64,000 nt of DNA from Cannabis sativa (GCF_029168945.1 NC_083610.1:69679580-69743579), one strand, 5' to 3'. Positions 22,826 to 36,172 are shown, counted from the stretch's first letter. The notes: generated by a model from the sequence alone, not told the origin. A program made the numbers and translations.

Positions 22826-23390
22826 CCAATTCGTAAAAGTGCGAATTAGATTGATTATTTTTAATATTAAATTATTTAATATTTGTAAGAAAATATTTTT
22901 TTTACATATCTAGCAGCAAAATAAAATAAATTATTGTTATTTTATGTCTCCAATAATAAATTAAAATAAATAAAATAATAAATAACAAATTTAAAAAAAG
23001 ACAAAAAATGTATGTATAAAAAATGTTTAGTTTTGTTTTAAATTGTACGTAGAAAAAAAAATATAAGAATAGAATATACATTTAATCTATTAAGTTATGA
23101 AATATAATTGTATTATATATATTAGACTTTTAAATTACTATTTTCTTTAGATTAATATGTTATTTGTATATATATTTTTTTTTAATTTTTTTTATAAATA
23201 TGTGTAGATTAGATTAGATCGGTTACTTTTATATGTCAATCAACATTTAATCTGCACAAGTGCAGATTTTGAATTTTTTAATCCAATCTAATCGCACAAG
23301 TACAAATATCCACACTTTGCGGATTCGATTGGATTGGATCGTGCGAATTAGATTGGATCAACTATTTTATGGACACCCCTATGTTATACT
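22826..23390. repeat. Degenerate hAT-like MITE
   Basis: Many GATTGGATT/AATCCAATC motifs (GTGCGAATTAGATTG near both ends), ending ATGGACACCCCTATG, which resembles a hAT terminus read in reverse (AGGGGTGTCC). Similar DNA occurs at 25840-26550 and 43290-43460. Boundaries and duplication not resolved. Confidence 0.5.
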
Positions 23391-23845
23391 ACCACAATAA
23401 AGTGTCTTAGTATAATTAGTTAACAATATTGAGTTTATTAAAGTAAAATCATTAGATTTATTAAAGTAAAATAAGTAAGACTTGATATTGAGTTGTACCA
23501 ATATTACACTTTATAAAAGTATTAAACACCATAAATACCCTTTAACATTTCTCAAAATTAAGAGGGCAAACCAATTAATTTAGGTCTCATTGATATGTGA
23601 TTCAAAAATTATATTTTCAAAAAAGATTTTTGGAAACATAAATTTAATTTTTTTATATTAAAAATTGTTTCTAAGAATGTGGTTGGTAATAAATTATTGA
23701 ATTTATTTTTAATAAATTTTTTAAAATTGTGATTGGGTGATAATATCAAAATAAAAAAAGTACGAGAATATTTGAAAAAAATTTGGATTCAATGATTTGA
23801 AAACATAGAAAACATAAAATTATTCTTTTTATTTGTTTAAGGGTT
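23391..23845. other. AT-rich intergenic DNA
   Basis: Nothing recognised. Confidence 0.5.
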
Positions 23846-24205
23846 AATATCATGTTAGACCATGTGTTTTACAAAAATTACTGATAGATTCTCTATTTTG
23901 ATAAATGATAAATTGGACCCTATATTTTTTAAAATAGTACTCTGAACTAATTTTATGTCAAAATAAAACTTAATAATAACCCGATCTAGATATATTATGA
24001 CAAAAATACTTACGTTTACTGTATTTGTTCGTGTTAAGAATTGTCTTCAAGTTGGTTATATTAAAAAAAATTATCAAAAATTGAGCTTAGAGTACTATTT
24101 ATACTATTTTAGAAAATATAGAGTCTATTTTATCATTTAATAAAATATAAGGTTCAATCAATAACTTTTACAAAATAAAAGGTTCATAATAGTATTAACC
24201 ATTTT
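23846..24205. mobile_element. Foldback MITE (ATTGGACCCT family), copy 1
   Basis: The left arm AATATCATGTTAGACCATGTG ... ATAAATTGGACCCTATATTTT pairs with the right arm ...AAAATATAGAGTCTATTTTATC ... AAGGTTCATAATAG. The middle CTTCAAGTTGGTTATATTAAA matches a better preserved copy at 33385-33755 in inverted order. Confidence 0.65.
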
Positions 24206-24247
24206 TTTAACCTAAAACTTAAGAATATAATCATATTCAGATTTAGA

Positions 24248-24440
24248 GTGCGTTCGGAAAGCTAATAAGAAATTGTATTTGAGTGTAATTGGAGGTAATT
24301 ATTTGTTTAAGAATGTAATTAGAATGTAATTACACCCTCCAAGTCTTATGGGCCACGTGAAAATTAAGTGTCTTTAATTTAAAATAGAATATAATTATAA
24401 TTAACTTAACTGAATAATTACACAATTCGAAATATACGTT
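24248..24440. repeat. Partial TGTAATTAC-rich MITE upstream of the GDSL gene
   Basis: Starts GTGCGTTCGGAAAGC, then GTGTAATTGGAGGTAATTA and ACACCCTCCAAGTCTTATGG, matching one arm of 22080-22825. It ends about 170 bp before the GDSL start codon and so lies in the probable promoter. Confidence 0.6.
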
Positions 24441-24547
24441 AACTTTTAAAACACTCTATCAATACAACTAAGTATTTTTATATATGTTGACCCCACCTTT
24501 TAAATTTTCAAAAGCATAAAATTGTTTTGAAATTCAAAATCAAGTCC

Positions 24548-24555
24548 TATAAAAC
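24548..24555 (+). promoter_or_regulatory. Possible TATA box of the GDSL gene
   Basis: TATAAAAC, 61 bp before the ATG. Only a motif; it would imply a short 5' leader. Confidence 0.35.
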
Positions 24556-24608
24556 TATATGGTTGTAGTGTGTTGTGAGCACTTAATTTAAAAAATAAAA
24601 TAAAAAGA

Positions 24609-24959
24609 ATGGAGCACTACTACTCCTCCTCCTCGTTTGGCCGAATCATTACATTTGTAGTTGTGTTGGTGGTTTTACAAGGCGGCAGGGCGAAAGGTGG
24701 GACAAAGCTAAGGAAGAACGAGAGCATATTAGCAATTCAGGCGTTTGGAGACTCATTTCTTGATACAGGCAATAACAACCATCTTATTTCCATAACCAAA
24801 TGTGATTTTCCTCCGTACGGAAGAGATTTCCTTGGTGGAAAACCCACTGGAAGATTCACCGATGGAAAAGTTTTCTCCGACCTCTTTGGTATATTAATCT
24901 CAACATGCATTTGTTTTTAATTCTAATTCTTCTTTTTTTATATTTTTGCTTATAATCTA

Positions 24960-24997
<38 letters not shown>

Positions 24998-25512
24998 TAC
25001 CTAAGAAAAGGTGGGTAGTAAATTAATTTAGGTCGTCCAATCAAATGTACTAATGGTCAGACTCAGAGTGAAATTGAAGTAATTTAAACTTTCCTAAGAG
25101 TCAATGTGAACATATATTTATATCTAACCTAATTATTATTTTTGTCTCCTGAACTTTGACATGTACTAAATCATGCTCTCTGAATTTTTAAGGTCGTTAA
25201 AATTACCCTCTGAACTATTGAGATTGTTGGAGTTAAGGACTTTTGTCTAATTTCATTCAATTTTACTATTTCAATTATTGTTTATGTACTAAACCATGTT
25301 CCACAGACTTTGATATTTACCAAATCATGCCCTTGGAACTTTGACATGTACTAAATTATGTCTCTTGAACTTTCATCCATTTTAGACTTTTTTACTAAAA
25401 TTAGAAAAAAGTCCTTAAATCCAACAATCTCAACAGTTCAGGGGGCATTTTCAATTATCAGGGGGCATGATCTGGTACATGTTAAAGTTCAGGGGCAAAA
25501 ATCCTAATTAGC

Positions 25513-25563
<51 letters not shown>

Positions 25564-28500
25564 CCTATATATCTATAATGGAAAAATAAATTTTGGTGAC
25601 CTCTCTTAGATTTTTTTTTTTTTTATAAATCATTTAGGTGTCATCTATATAAGTTATAAATATGTATTTTTAGTATGTTAAATTAATTTGTTTAAAAGTA
25701 TTTTTTTTTACCCAAATACAATTTATGATTTATATTTCTACAAGTAGTTAGTTATAATTTAATAAATATTTTATATATATCTATAAATTAATTATATTTT
25801 AAAAAATTTATATATACTAAAGGGTAGGCAACATCTAATCCAATTCAATCTAATTGAACCGAACCGATTAAATCTAATCCAGTTGTAATTGGATTAGATT
25901 GAATGTTAAAAGTTAGATTCTAATTGGATTGAATCGCCTCTTAAATGTAATTTTCAAAATCTAATTAAAAACTGATCCAATCAAACTATATTTATATATT
26001 AAAAACATTATTTATATTTATTTATATATAATAAAAATATTTAAAAATTTTAAAATATATATTTTTAGTGGCTATTTTTTTTTTTTTTTGATTTAAAATT
26101 TGAAAATCTTGGTTGTTTTGTGTTATATTTTCATGTTGTTTTATTTTATTTTATTTTTTGGCAATGTTATTGTTTTAGCTATTTCAAATTTTAAGTTGTA
26201 TTAAATTGTTATATTTATGGAGTATTAAACTTAATTTAAATGGTGATATTTAGTTTTTAGGTATTTTTGTTCATATTTTTAGGTTGATATTAAAAATTAT
26301 GTGTGTAATTGGATATCTAATTAAAAAACTAATTGGATTGAAGCATTAGGAAAGAATTAAAGGTTCGATTAAATCAAATGCGCAGTCCTACGTGGACAAT
26401 CCAATTGAACGGAACTAATCCAATCCAATTCAATTATAAAAAAAAATTAGATATCCTATTACAATTGGATTGGATTAAAAGTTAGATTTTAATTAGATTG
26501 GATCGGTTATTGGATGTTAATATCAAAATCTAATTAAAAACTAATCGAATTCAATCACTACAAAAAACTGCTATTTTTAGTGACAACTTTTTATTCACAA
26601 CATAATTTTTTTTTGTGACTAAATGTGACTTTTAATCACAACAAAGTGTTACTTGTGACTAAAACACACTACAAGAAATGTCACTTTTACCAGCACAGTT
26701 CTCTACTGTGCTGGTAAAAGTAACTTAATTTTACCAGCGCATTTCACAAACTGTGCTGGCAAAGAGGTCAAAATTTTACAGCGTACATTTGCAGTGGCTA
26801 AAATCTAACTTTTATCAGTGCATTTACGCGCTGGGAAAAGTCATTTTTGCTAGCGCTTTTCATTATATGCTGGCAAAAGTTCTAATACCAACGTTGATTT
26901 GCCAACCCCCTTTTGTCAACACATCAAGTAAATTCTATTTTACCAGCGCAATACCAACTTTTGACAGTACAAAAATGTACTGGCAAAAGTAATATTTCTT
27001 GTAGTGATATAGTATTTAGTTACAAGTTATCACTAATTTAATTTAAAAATAAAAATCTTATTGAAAAAATAAAACCAAGTTCTAAATATTATAAGATGCA
27101 TGGAATGCATGCATATGTATTGTACAAAGTGAATGATAATGAATTAATTAACCATGCCAGAATATATATATATGATTAATTAATTTAATAATAATTTGTA
27201 AGTACATATATATATAATTTATTTATTTTTTTGTAGCGGAAGCATTGGGAGTGAAGGAACTTTTGCCTTCATACCATGACAAAGAGTTGCAAATGAAGGA
27301 TCTTGAAACAGGTTTATGTTTTGCCTCAGGTGGCTCCGGATATGATCCTTTATCATCCAAAATTAATGTAAATATATGATATTGTAAACCTAATATAACT
27401 TTTTTCTTTAATTTAATTATAGTTTATTTAAATATTAATTAATTATTGGTTATGATATTGTATATATACAGCAAGTTATCCCTTTGTCAGATCAAATAAA
27501 GCTCTTCAAAGATTATAAGAGAAAGCTGAAAAGAGGTGTTGGAGAAAGAAGAGCAAAAAACATAATCGATAACAGTGTGTTTCTAATATCATCTGGTAAT
27601 AATGATATCTTATTCAGCTATTTCTCCACAAATCTTAGACGATTCCACTATGATGTTCCTTCCTACACTGACCTTTTGGTTAACTTTGCTTCACAGTTTT
27701 TCAGAGTACGTACCCCATGCATATTACTATAATAATAATTAATTATAATGTCATAATTATTATTATCTTTTAAATTAATTAATTAATTATTATTATCATA
27801 TATATACAGGAATTATACGATTTGGGTGCAAGAAAATTCGTTGTTCTTAATACATCACCACTGGGATGTTTGCCATTTTCAAGAACAATAGGTGGAGACA
27901 TTGTAAGAGATTGTGCGAATGAGTACAATGAAGCAGTGAAAATGTTCAACCATAAACTCTCTTCTCATTTAACTCTACTCACTCAACAACTTCCTCATTC
28001 CACAATGGTTTATATAGATTTTTACAACCCTTTTCTTGATATCATCCTACAACCTATCACATATGGTGAGTCTCATCATCATCACTCATTAACTTAATTA
28101 AACCCTTATGTATATATGGATTAATTATTTTAGCCAGAGTTATGTTTTAATTTTTATACATTTATTTATTATTTTATTTTTTTGACAAAACCCTTTTAAT
28201 TTTTTTTTTTAAAAAAAAATTTGAGACCATATATAATTAAATACTGTGTACACCTATGTATACTTGAAGCTACAATTTCAAAACCAGTAATAATTTAATT
28301 GGTATTTAACAATAATATTAAACTTTTACCACTAAAAAAAAATAAAAAGAATAACTGTATAAAATCAAAATATAATGGAGTTTCTAAGCAAATAACCCTT
28401 ACCCATAACAGTTTAATTTGTTGGATATATATAGTATTTTTTATTTTGTTAACAAATAGATGTGTATACTTTTGAATTTTTCAGGTTTTGAAGTATCAAA

Positions 28501-28672
28501 AAAAGGGTGTTGTGGAACTGGATTACTAGAGACAGCGATACTTTGTAACAAGTTCAGTCCTGGAAAAACTTGTGCCGATTCATCTCAATATGTGTTTTGG
28601 GACTCACTTCATCCCACAGAATTAGCTTCTAAAGCAATTGTTTCCAAACTCATTCCACAACTCTATCATTAA
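24609..28672 (+). CDS. GDSL esterase/lipase, five exons
   Basis: Exons 24609-24888, 27237-27367, 27472-27705, 27810-28065 and 28485-28672 join with GT-AG introns in consistent phase to 362 residues, the usual plant GDSL length and five-exon layout. Residues 1-28 are a signal peptide (ITFVVVLVVLQG), so the enzyme is probably secreted to the wall or apoplast. Block I is AFGDSFLDTGNNN with the catalytic Ser. Then come PPYGRDF and TGRFTDGK, block II FASGGSGYDP (oxyanion Gly), block III SGNNDILFSY (oxyanion Asn), FVVLNTSPLGCLP, and block V WDSLHPTE with catalytic Asp and His. Such enzymes hydrolyse ester bonds of lipids or cutin-type and wall esters; the substrate here cannot be told. It resembles the EXL-like subgroup. 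No stops or frameshifts in the joined exons. Intron 1 is 2348 bp and full of MITEs. It is the only likely functional host gene in the window. Confidence 0.9.
25135..25520. mobile_element. Foldback MITE in intron 1
   Basis: Left arm CTAATTATTATTTTTGTCTCCTGAACTTTGACATGTAC pairs with right arm GTACATGTTAAAGTTCAGGGGCAAAAATCCTAATTAG. A further pair of inner repeats (GAACTATTGAGATTGTTGGA against TCCAACAATCTCAACAGTTC) gives about 115 bp arms. Confidence 0.75.
25826..26555. repeat. Degenerate AATTGGATT-rich repeat in intron 1
   Basis: GATTAGATTGAATGTTAAAAGTTAGA at 25894 recurs as GGATTGGATTAAAAGTTAGA at 26468; similar to 22826-23390. Probably an old hAT-type MITE. Ends not resolved. Confidence 0.45.
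26578..27035. mobile_element. MITE (TAGTGACAACTT family) split by another MITE
   Basis: The left end TTTTAGTGACAACTTTTTATTCACAAC pairs with the right end ACAAGTTATCACTAATTT. The inner DNA is interrupted by the CACTA-like MITE at 26667-27006. A related, uninterrupted stretch is at 31005-31185. Confidence 0.6.
26667..27006. mobile_element. Non-autonomous CACTA-like MITE, 340 bp
   Basis: Ends CACTACAAGAAATGTCACTT and, in reverse from 27006, CACTACAAGAAATATTACTT. Inside are repeated ACCAGCGCA/GTGCTGGTAAAAG motifs. Flanks are ACA and ATA, so the 3 bp duplication is imperfect. Confidence 0.75.
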
Positions 28673-28929
28673 TTAATTATGAATTTATTTCTTTTCATTA
28701 TTATTATTATTATTATTATTATTTATATACTAGTGAAGAGTCTGTCAAGTGTTATTATTAATTATGTTTGGACACAAGGTCGCGTTAGCTGGTCATAATA
28801 AATTATGTTCACATGCACAACAAGTTTGATCGATTAAAAATAGCACATGTATGTTCTTTGAATAAACTAAAAGATTTTTAATTGATTTTGGTTAAACGTC
28901 ACGCCCATCTTAATGTGTGCAAATAACTT

Positions 28930-28970
<41 letters not shown>

Positions 28971-29283
28971 CTTATTCGTCATTAATTGACTATGATCACT
29001 TGATCAGGACAGATCTCCAACTAATTGACTTATAGTCATGAAAATACAAGTGTTATCGTAGTGTCTCATCTTTGTATGAATAGAGAAATCAATGCGATGT
29101 GATGATATGAGAGTCCAAGTTTGGCCACATGTTAATTAATATCTACTAATGACATGTATGTGATGTGATCATAGCTATATATATATAATAAACAATTAAT
29201 GAAACTTTGGGGGTGGTAATTACATTAATCATATAATTTGTACTCAAACAACAACGTATAATTGTTGGAAATATATATATATA
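28673..29283. other. GDSL 3' flank, AT-rich
   Basis: (ATT)n at 28694-28721, a possible poly(A) signal AATAAA at 28797, (AT)n at 28931-28970. No further gene. Confidence 0.5.
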
Positions 29284-29692
29284 GGTGCACTCTTGGGTAT
29301 TACCCATGAATAGGTAAAATTAGAAACTTTTGAGTTTTTATGCTTAATTTTTCAATCTAATTAAAAAAATCTCTCATTTTTATGTCATATGGGCTGAGAT
29401 TGTTCTATCGGTAAAAAAAAATTTAAAAAAAAAATTTAAAAAAAAAATTTTAAAAGAAAAAGTTGAGTTTGAGTTAAATATTTTTGTATGAACATATTTT
29501 TGATATAGTGTAAAAAAAAGATATTTTTTGATATATTTTTTTAATTAAGTAGTTAAATTAAGCATAGAAATTCAAATTTGTGATTTCATTATTGGTTATT
29601 AGATCGAAATTCGATGGTTTGATATTTTTAAAATTAATATTTATAATTAAATTTGTTTGGTAACCATTCATGGGTAATACTCATTAAGAACT
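29284..29692. mobile_element. Foldback MITE (GGGTATTACCCATGAA)
   Basis: Left TGCACTCTTGGGTATTACCCATGAAT; right end in reverse gives AGTTCTTAATGAGTATTACCCATGAATGG. The next ~50 bases inside also pair (AAATTAGA / TAATTTTAA). Confidence 0.6.
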
Positions 29693-32600
29693 ATTATATA
29701 TATATATATAGAAGGGAGATGAGACCCAATGAGGCCCAATTTAGTACAGTTGTGCTGTGGAGAAAAATAGTTGTAGTTGTGCAATGGGAAAAAATAACTG
29801 TAGGAGAACTGTGGAAAAAAAAAACTGAACTGAGTGTTTGGTAAATAATAAATTTTAAAGTACTGTAAATTGTTAAGATTCTATTATAATAATAATAATA
29901 TTTTAATCTAGTTCATTATAATCACAAATATATATGTAAAAAAATATGTTTTATAAAATTTTTATTTTCTATATATTTTTAATTATTTTTTTATAGTATA
30001 AATTTATATGTTTGATAAAAGTAATTTTTAATATTTTTAAATTATATTTTTTTTCACTTGTAAAAGAAATAATTGTAGTTTATAAGAAACTTAGGTTGAC
30101 ATTATTGTTTGAGAATAAAAATAAAAATATAAAACATTTTTTAAAACAAAATAGAAAGTTAGAAATTTAAATATTATTTATTTTAAATATTTTTATTTCC
30201 TGTAATATATAATAAATAATTAAATAAATTTTTAATGAAAAATAATTTATTATAGAATCTTTTAATTAAAATAGTTTTTTTTCTAAAAGTTGGGTATACC
30301 AGCTTTAACTTTTAGCTGTAGTTTTTTCATAAAATTTTTAATAAGCTGCTTTTTAACTGTTTGCCAAACACGTTTTTGTCACAATTTTTTAAAAAAGTGA
30401 CTTTTAACTTTTCCAAAAACTGTCTCAAAGAATCAATTTTTAAAATCAATCAAAAGTGAACACAAGATATTACAAAGTATATTTGATGATACATAAAAGG
30501 AAATAAGGAATTAGAAGATGAGATTATACAACACAATGCAGAATAAATGCAAATAATAACACCCAATGTGAACAATTATAAGAATTAACTTCTAGCTAGA
30601 TTTGAACAAGTCTCAAATGACTATTTTTTTTAAAAAAATATATATATATAAAAAAAATAAACATAAAAAAGCTTAGACCCCTTTCTTAAGAATACACGAA
30701 TTGAAATAGTTTTTGTGATTTATTATGCTCTATATTCTCAATCTAGTCTTTTAATTAGGATGAGAATTTCAAGTGAGCAAAAATGACTATTATTAATAGA
30801 ATTTTCACTCATTTAAATATGAACCTGTGAATTTTCCAAAAAAAAAATATATATGATGTGTTAACTACTAGCTATCTAATAACCGTTTACTGTACAAATT
30901 ATCAATATGGCATTTATGATTATAAATATATGATTTGGGGCTCACTAATTACAAGTGTTTAAACCAAGCAAGCTTATTAAATGCCTAAAATGATCAAGTT
31001 GTTACTAGTAACTTTTTTATCACGACAAATTGTTTTTTTTTTTTTATTAAATGTAACTTTTAGTTATAACAAAAAATTATTTGTAATTAAAATTTAGTAT
31101 TTAAATACAAGTTGTCACTAATTTAATTTTAGTCACTATTATGACAAAAATACATTTAGTCATAATAAATTATGATTTTTAAACTATCTCTAATAGATGG
31201 TGTATATTTTGAGTTAAATTTGATTTAAAATATACCACAAAACCATATTTAGCCCAATTTTTGTATTTGTGCTCCAATAATGCACAAGATGCAAACTAGG
31301 TATAAAAGTTAATAATACCATTGATACTCATTGAAAAAATACAAACAATTAATTTTAGTTATATTACTTTAATAACTTATAAATATAAAAATATTTTTTA
31401 TTAATGGATAGTATTAATGAGTAGCAAATAGATAATAAAAAAAATAGCATTTATTGTGAGGTAAAATATGACACATGCTATCTTTTGAGCCAAATTTGGC
31501 ACACATTTTACATCACTATTAAAGTTAACTTTTAGTAAAATATTTTAAAAAATAGCAATACACCATAGCTCTCCATTGGATATGCTCTTATAACTAATAC
31601 CTTTATCCACAAACCCTTTAGTCATAAAATAAGAATGTATGTTTATAATTAGTTATAAATTTATGGAGAATTACTTCATATACTGTTTTTTTTTTAACTT
31701 TTCTTTCAAATTTACGGTTTAGATTTCTAAAGTGGTTTCAACGCTAGTTGCAATAGGGATTTCTATACGATTTTTTGTTGCAATTTAAGTTGTAACGCTA
31801 GTTGCAATAGGGAGTTTCTATATAGAATTCCGTAAAAATAAAAAAAAAAAAAAAACTGTTTTGAAGTGTAAAAATAAAAAAACCCCTAAATTTATCACTT
31901 TCGGTCACAACAACAAATTTTATATTATAAGCCAGTATGGTTTTCGCTATATGTCACTTGTTTGCATGCATGGAGCGACATGTGAATTGCTGACTTTGTT
32001 TCTCTTTTAGCACTCTAAAATTATCAAAACATCCCAAAATTTGTATTACCCTATAATTGATAAAACTAAGTGTATAATAGCTATAATAAATAATATAAGT
32101 TACAGTACAACAAGAATAATATTTTGTGTCAATCCATGTGCGCTAATTGACTGAAATTCGAGTGAGAGTGAGGTGTCTAGTAAGAACTGATGTATTAGGT
32201 TATTATTGGGTAAATTAATACTTTCAGGTACTAATTTTGGGTCCTAGGTCTAAGTCTGGGTTCGGATTTGGTTCTTCGTCTTGGTTCTAGTCCTAGTCTG
32301 AGTTCACTTCACAAAGCGTTAGACGTGTCGTGGATCAACTTTGGCTAACATAAATGTGTCGGTTATTAACTGATGCTATAATACTCATCTTTTTTAACGT
32401 TTCCAATAAAAAAGAAAAAAAAAATTTATATACTTAATCAATAGTTGACATATATAATTGCGTCGTCCTTCCATGAAATGGTACTTTCGAACTAGCATGA
32501 AAATAAGATTTTTGACAATTACGGTTTGGGCTTAGTTCCGGTCCATTAATATTTTGGGCCTGAGTAAATTTCAACTGGCCCATTATGCCAGAGAGTGGTG

Positions 32601-33384
32601 TATTTTTTGAAATGGGCTTTAAACTATTATTTAAGTTTTTATTTTAATAATAAAAAAATAGAAAATTACATTATAAGAGTTTTTTTTATATATTTTTATA
32701 AACTTTTTTTATATTTGCAGTTTTACAGTTTTGTGTTGTTTTCATGTTTGTCGCAATGTGTAAATACCAATTTTTTTTTTTAAAACAATGTGTAAACAAC
32801 GGTCTGTAAGATAAAAAAGTTCGTAAAAATGAAATAAAAAAAACTCAGAATTTCGTAAAAATATAAAAATTTTTGCTATTTTTGTTAGAATTTGAGATAA
32901 GATGAATGATTTTCTATCTCAAAACTAATTGGTAATAGAAGGAGTAGACTATTTATCTTATATATTCTATTATCTTTCCACGCATTAATAATGTAGAACT
33001 CTCTAACAATTTTTGAGTATTTTTGAAATAATCCATTAAAAATATGGTTTATTCTGATAAACACGAGATATTTTGGCGGGAAAAAGTTTCTAGTTTAAGA
33101 CAAGATAAGATAGGATAATTAAGGAATGTAGAAGCTTTCAGGTGGATACCAGAAGGGAAATTTAATTGGGTTGAGATGCAAAATGGCCCTAAATTTAGTA
33201 ATTAAGTTAGTAAATGTACACTTTTTTAAAAAAAATGGCCAAATCTAATAAATTAGCTAATAAAAATTATAAAAATACATTTATCACATATTTTTTTAAA
33301 AAAATATATATAATAACAAAATTAAGATACATAATTTTTTTAGTATTGCATATTATTATATTGTAACAAAAATAAATAAATATA
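29693..33384. other. AT-rich intergenic DNA with repeat fragments
   Basis: No gene seen. A relative of the intron MITE lies at 31005-31185. Copy 2 of the AGCAAC dispersed family lies at 31668-31850, with two GCTAGTTGCAATAGGGA repeats. The open frames here are AT-rich and show no conserved features. Confidence 0.5.
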
Positions 33385-33755
33385 GGCTAAATACCATTTT
33401 GGACCCTGTGTTTTGCAAAAGATACAGATTGGACCCTGTGTTTTGTTAAATGACAAAATGGACCCTGTATTTTCTAAAATAGTAAAAATAGGACCCTGAG
33501 CTTAATTTTTGACAATTTTTTTTTAATACAACCAACTTGAAGACAATGCTTAATACGAACAGATACAAAAAATGTAAACAGTTTTGTCATAGCACTTTTA
33601 GATCGGATTATAATTAAACTTTATTTTTACAAAAAATGAATTCAGGGTCCTATTTGTACTATTTTAAAAAATACAGGGTCCAGTTTGTCATTTAACAAAA
33701 CACAAGGTCCAATTGGTAACTTTTACAAAACAGAGGGTCCAAAATAGTATTTACC
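33385..33755. mobile_element. Foldback MITE (TTGGACCCTGTGTTTT family), copy 2
   Basis: The left arm GGCTAAATACCATTTTGGACCCTGTGTTTTGCAAAAG pairs with the right arm CTTTTACAAAACAGAGGGTCCAAAATAGTATTTACCC. Inner TGGACCCTG repeats and CTGAGCTTAATTTTTGAC also pair. Arms ~125 bp, middle ~120 bp, no ORF. Confidence 0.8.
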
Positions 33756-34780
33756 CATAAATATATTAGATCATTTAAATATATACAGTAGTATTAGATA
33801 TATCGTAGTACAGAAAATTAATATACCGTAGTAATAAAATTATATACCACAAAGAAATTATAACAATACTAAATTAATACTTAAAAAATATATATCATGC
33901 TAACAAAATTATATATACCACCATTAAAATATGAATACATACTAAAAAATTTATATATAATAAAATAGAAACTAAATATCATATTAAATAAATAATATAT
34001 TACAGACAACAAAAATCATATACCATACAATAAAACGTATATACCTACAATAAAAAATAAAACAAAATAATATAACATTATTAAAAAAATTTATATATAT
34101 AATATTAACAAAATTATAAATCACCTTTATGTATACTAAAATAAAAACTAAACATGCATTATCTAAAATAAAATGATATACTATACAATAAAACTTATAT
34201 ACCATATAACATAAAATATATACCTTACAATAAAAATATATATAATAATAACAACAAATAAAAATAAAAATATATAGGATGCTAATAAAATTATATATCA
34301 TGTCAACAAAAGTACAATAGAAAATAAAACTTAAATATTATTTAAAAAAATTATATACTGTATAACAAAAAATACACATACCATACACCAAAACATATAT
34401 ACAAATAATAATAATAATAAAAATATAGATTACTAATACATATATATGTATGTATACTATACTAACTAAATTATATACCACAATTAAAATATATATACCA
34501 TGACCATTGTATATAATAAAATAAAAATTAATTAAATATTATTTAAAATAAATAATCATACAATCAAAAAATATAAAAATGATAATTAAATATATGTAGC
34601 ATGGCAATAAAATTATATACATATATTAAAATATTTTTATTATGCTAATAAAATTATATACCACTATTATACATATCATAATAAAAAATAAATATCATCT
34701 AAGATGAATAATATATCATACAACAAAATAGAAATATACCGTACAACAAAATCTATATACTAATAACCCAAAACAACTCA
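33756..34780. repeat. Degenerate AT-rich tandem array
   Basis: About fifteen loose copies of a unit with ATGCTAACAAAATTATATA(T/C)CA and ACAATAAAACATATATACC. Resembles the 2660-2990 array in style. The long minus-strand frame at 33984-34301 is a reading of this repeat. Confidence 0.6.
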
Positions 34781-35057
34781 TAAAAAATTAAAAAAAATTG
34801 ACATAACTTTAAAATAAAAAAGATTTTAACAAAACTAATATAGATATACCATAATGTTTAAATAATTTGCTTCTAATTCTAAAAAAATCAAAAATAAAAA
34901 AAAATAAAAAAAATTGAAATGAGGACATTTACTAACATAGTCTTATGATTTAGGGCCATTTGCTATATTTTTTTTTTGAAATGAGGACATAAACTAACAT
35001 ACTCCTATCATTTGGGGCCATTTACTATAATTTCCCAATTTAATTTTTTATGCATTA

Positions 35058-36172
35058 ATTGGACTAAAATTATTTCACTAATTCAAAACTATTCAAAATT
35101 TGTAAAATAGGTTAATTTTTACTAAAATCCAATTTTACCCCTCTCATTCCAAAAACGGACTCTCTCTCTTCCTTCCCTTTCTCTTGGTCATTGTCGAACC
35201 CACTGAATCCACCACCACGAAGGAAAAGAGCCATCGAACCCACCATCTGAGCACCACTCAACCCACCATATGAGGACGAAGACCCACTCTACCCACCACC
35301 CAGTCGACCCACCACGAAGATGAACAACCCTCAATGACGGTTTCCCCCTATTGTATTTTTGAATGTTTTTCTTATTCATTTAGGGTTAAAATATTGTTTA
35401 TTGATAGATTTAGGGTTAAATTTGAATCTATGATTTCTGGGTTAGAAAATACATTTTTTAGGTAGGTCCGATGCATCCTCGATGCAGGCCCAATGCATAG
35501 TGATGAAAAATTAGATCTTGGTTGAAGACAAAGGCCCAATATAGGTCCTGATGGGACCCGATGACCAGTTAATTTTTCTAAAAAATACTAACTGGCGGGG
35601 TCTAATATAGGGCCCGATAGGTCCGATATCAACAAGACAATATCAAACCCATCGGGCCCTATATCGGGCCCATCGGACCTATTGGGCTATCTTCTTCAAC
35701 CTTCAACCCCTTCAACATTAAACTACCATCGGGCCCTATACCGGGCCTCAATCGGAGTTGAAATAAAAATACAGATCCGAGCCTAAAAACCTCAAAAATC
35801 ACATATTCTCCACTAAAAACACAGACTTAACCATAAAATCTAATTGCTTTAACCCTAAATCATGAAAAAATTAGGGATTACCTTTGACAAAGATATTGTT
35901 GGTGTTGGGTGGTGGTCGCGGTGGTTCGTGGGTCGTGTGGGTGGTGTGGTCGCGAAATCGGGGTGGTTCATGAGTTGTGGGTCGTGTGGGTGGTCCGATT
36001 GTGTGCTCCTCCATGGGTGTGTTTACAGAGAGCGAGAGAGAGAAGGGGGAAAGAGAGAGAGAGGGGGGCCTATTCAAATGGGAGGGGTAGAATGGGGTTT
36101 TAGAAAAAAGAAAAAGGATCTATTCTACCAATATTGAATAGCTTAAGTTTAGAAAAATAATTTTAGCCCAAT
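35058..36172. mobile_element. Long-TIR MITE with leader-like interior
   Basis: The left end ATTGGACTAAAATTATTTCACTA matches the reversed right end ATTGGGCTAAAATTATTTTTCTA, with weaker pairing through CAATTTTACCCCTCTCATT against CATTCTACCCCTCCCATT. CTCTCTCTC lies inside the left arm and GAGAGAGAG inside the right. The middle has GGTCCGAT/GGGCCCGATAGG repeats (35465-35740). No supported gene. Confidence 0.6.

Larger units (their letters stand above)
24889..27236 (+). other. GDSL intron 1, loaded with repeats
   Basis: Donor GTATATT at 24889 and acceptor TTTTTTTGTAG ending 27236. Contains (AT)n runs (24962-24993, 25518-25562), a foldback MITE, a hAT-like decayed repeat and a nested CACTA-like MITE. 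The other introns are 100-420 bp. Confidence 0.85.

Noticed and set aside
33984..34301. 105-residue minus-strand ORF
   Set aside because: Made of Tyr/Ile/Phe codons from an AT-rich tandem array, with no conserved motif.
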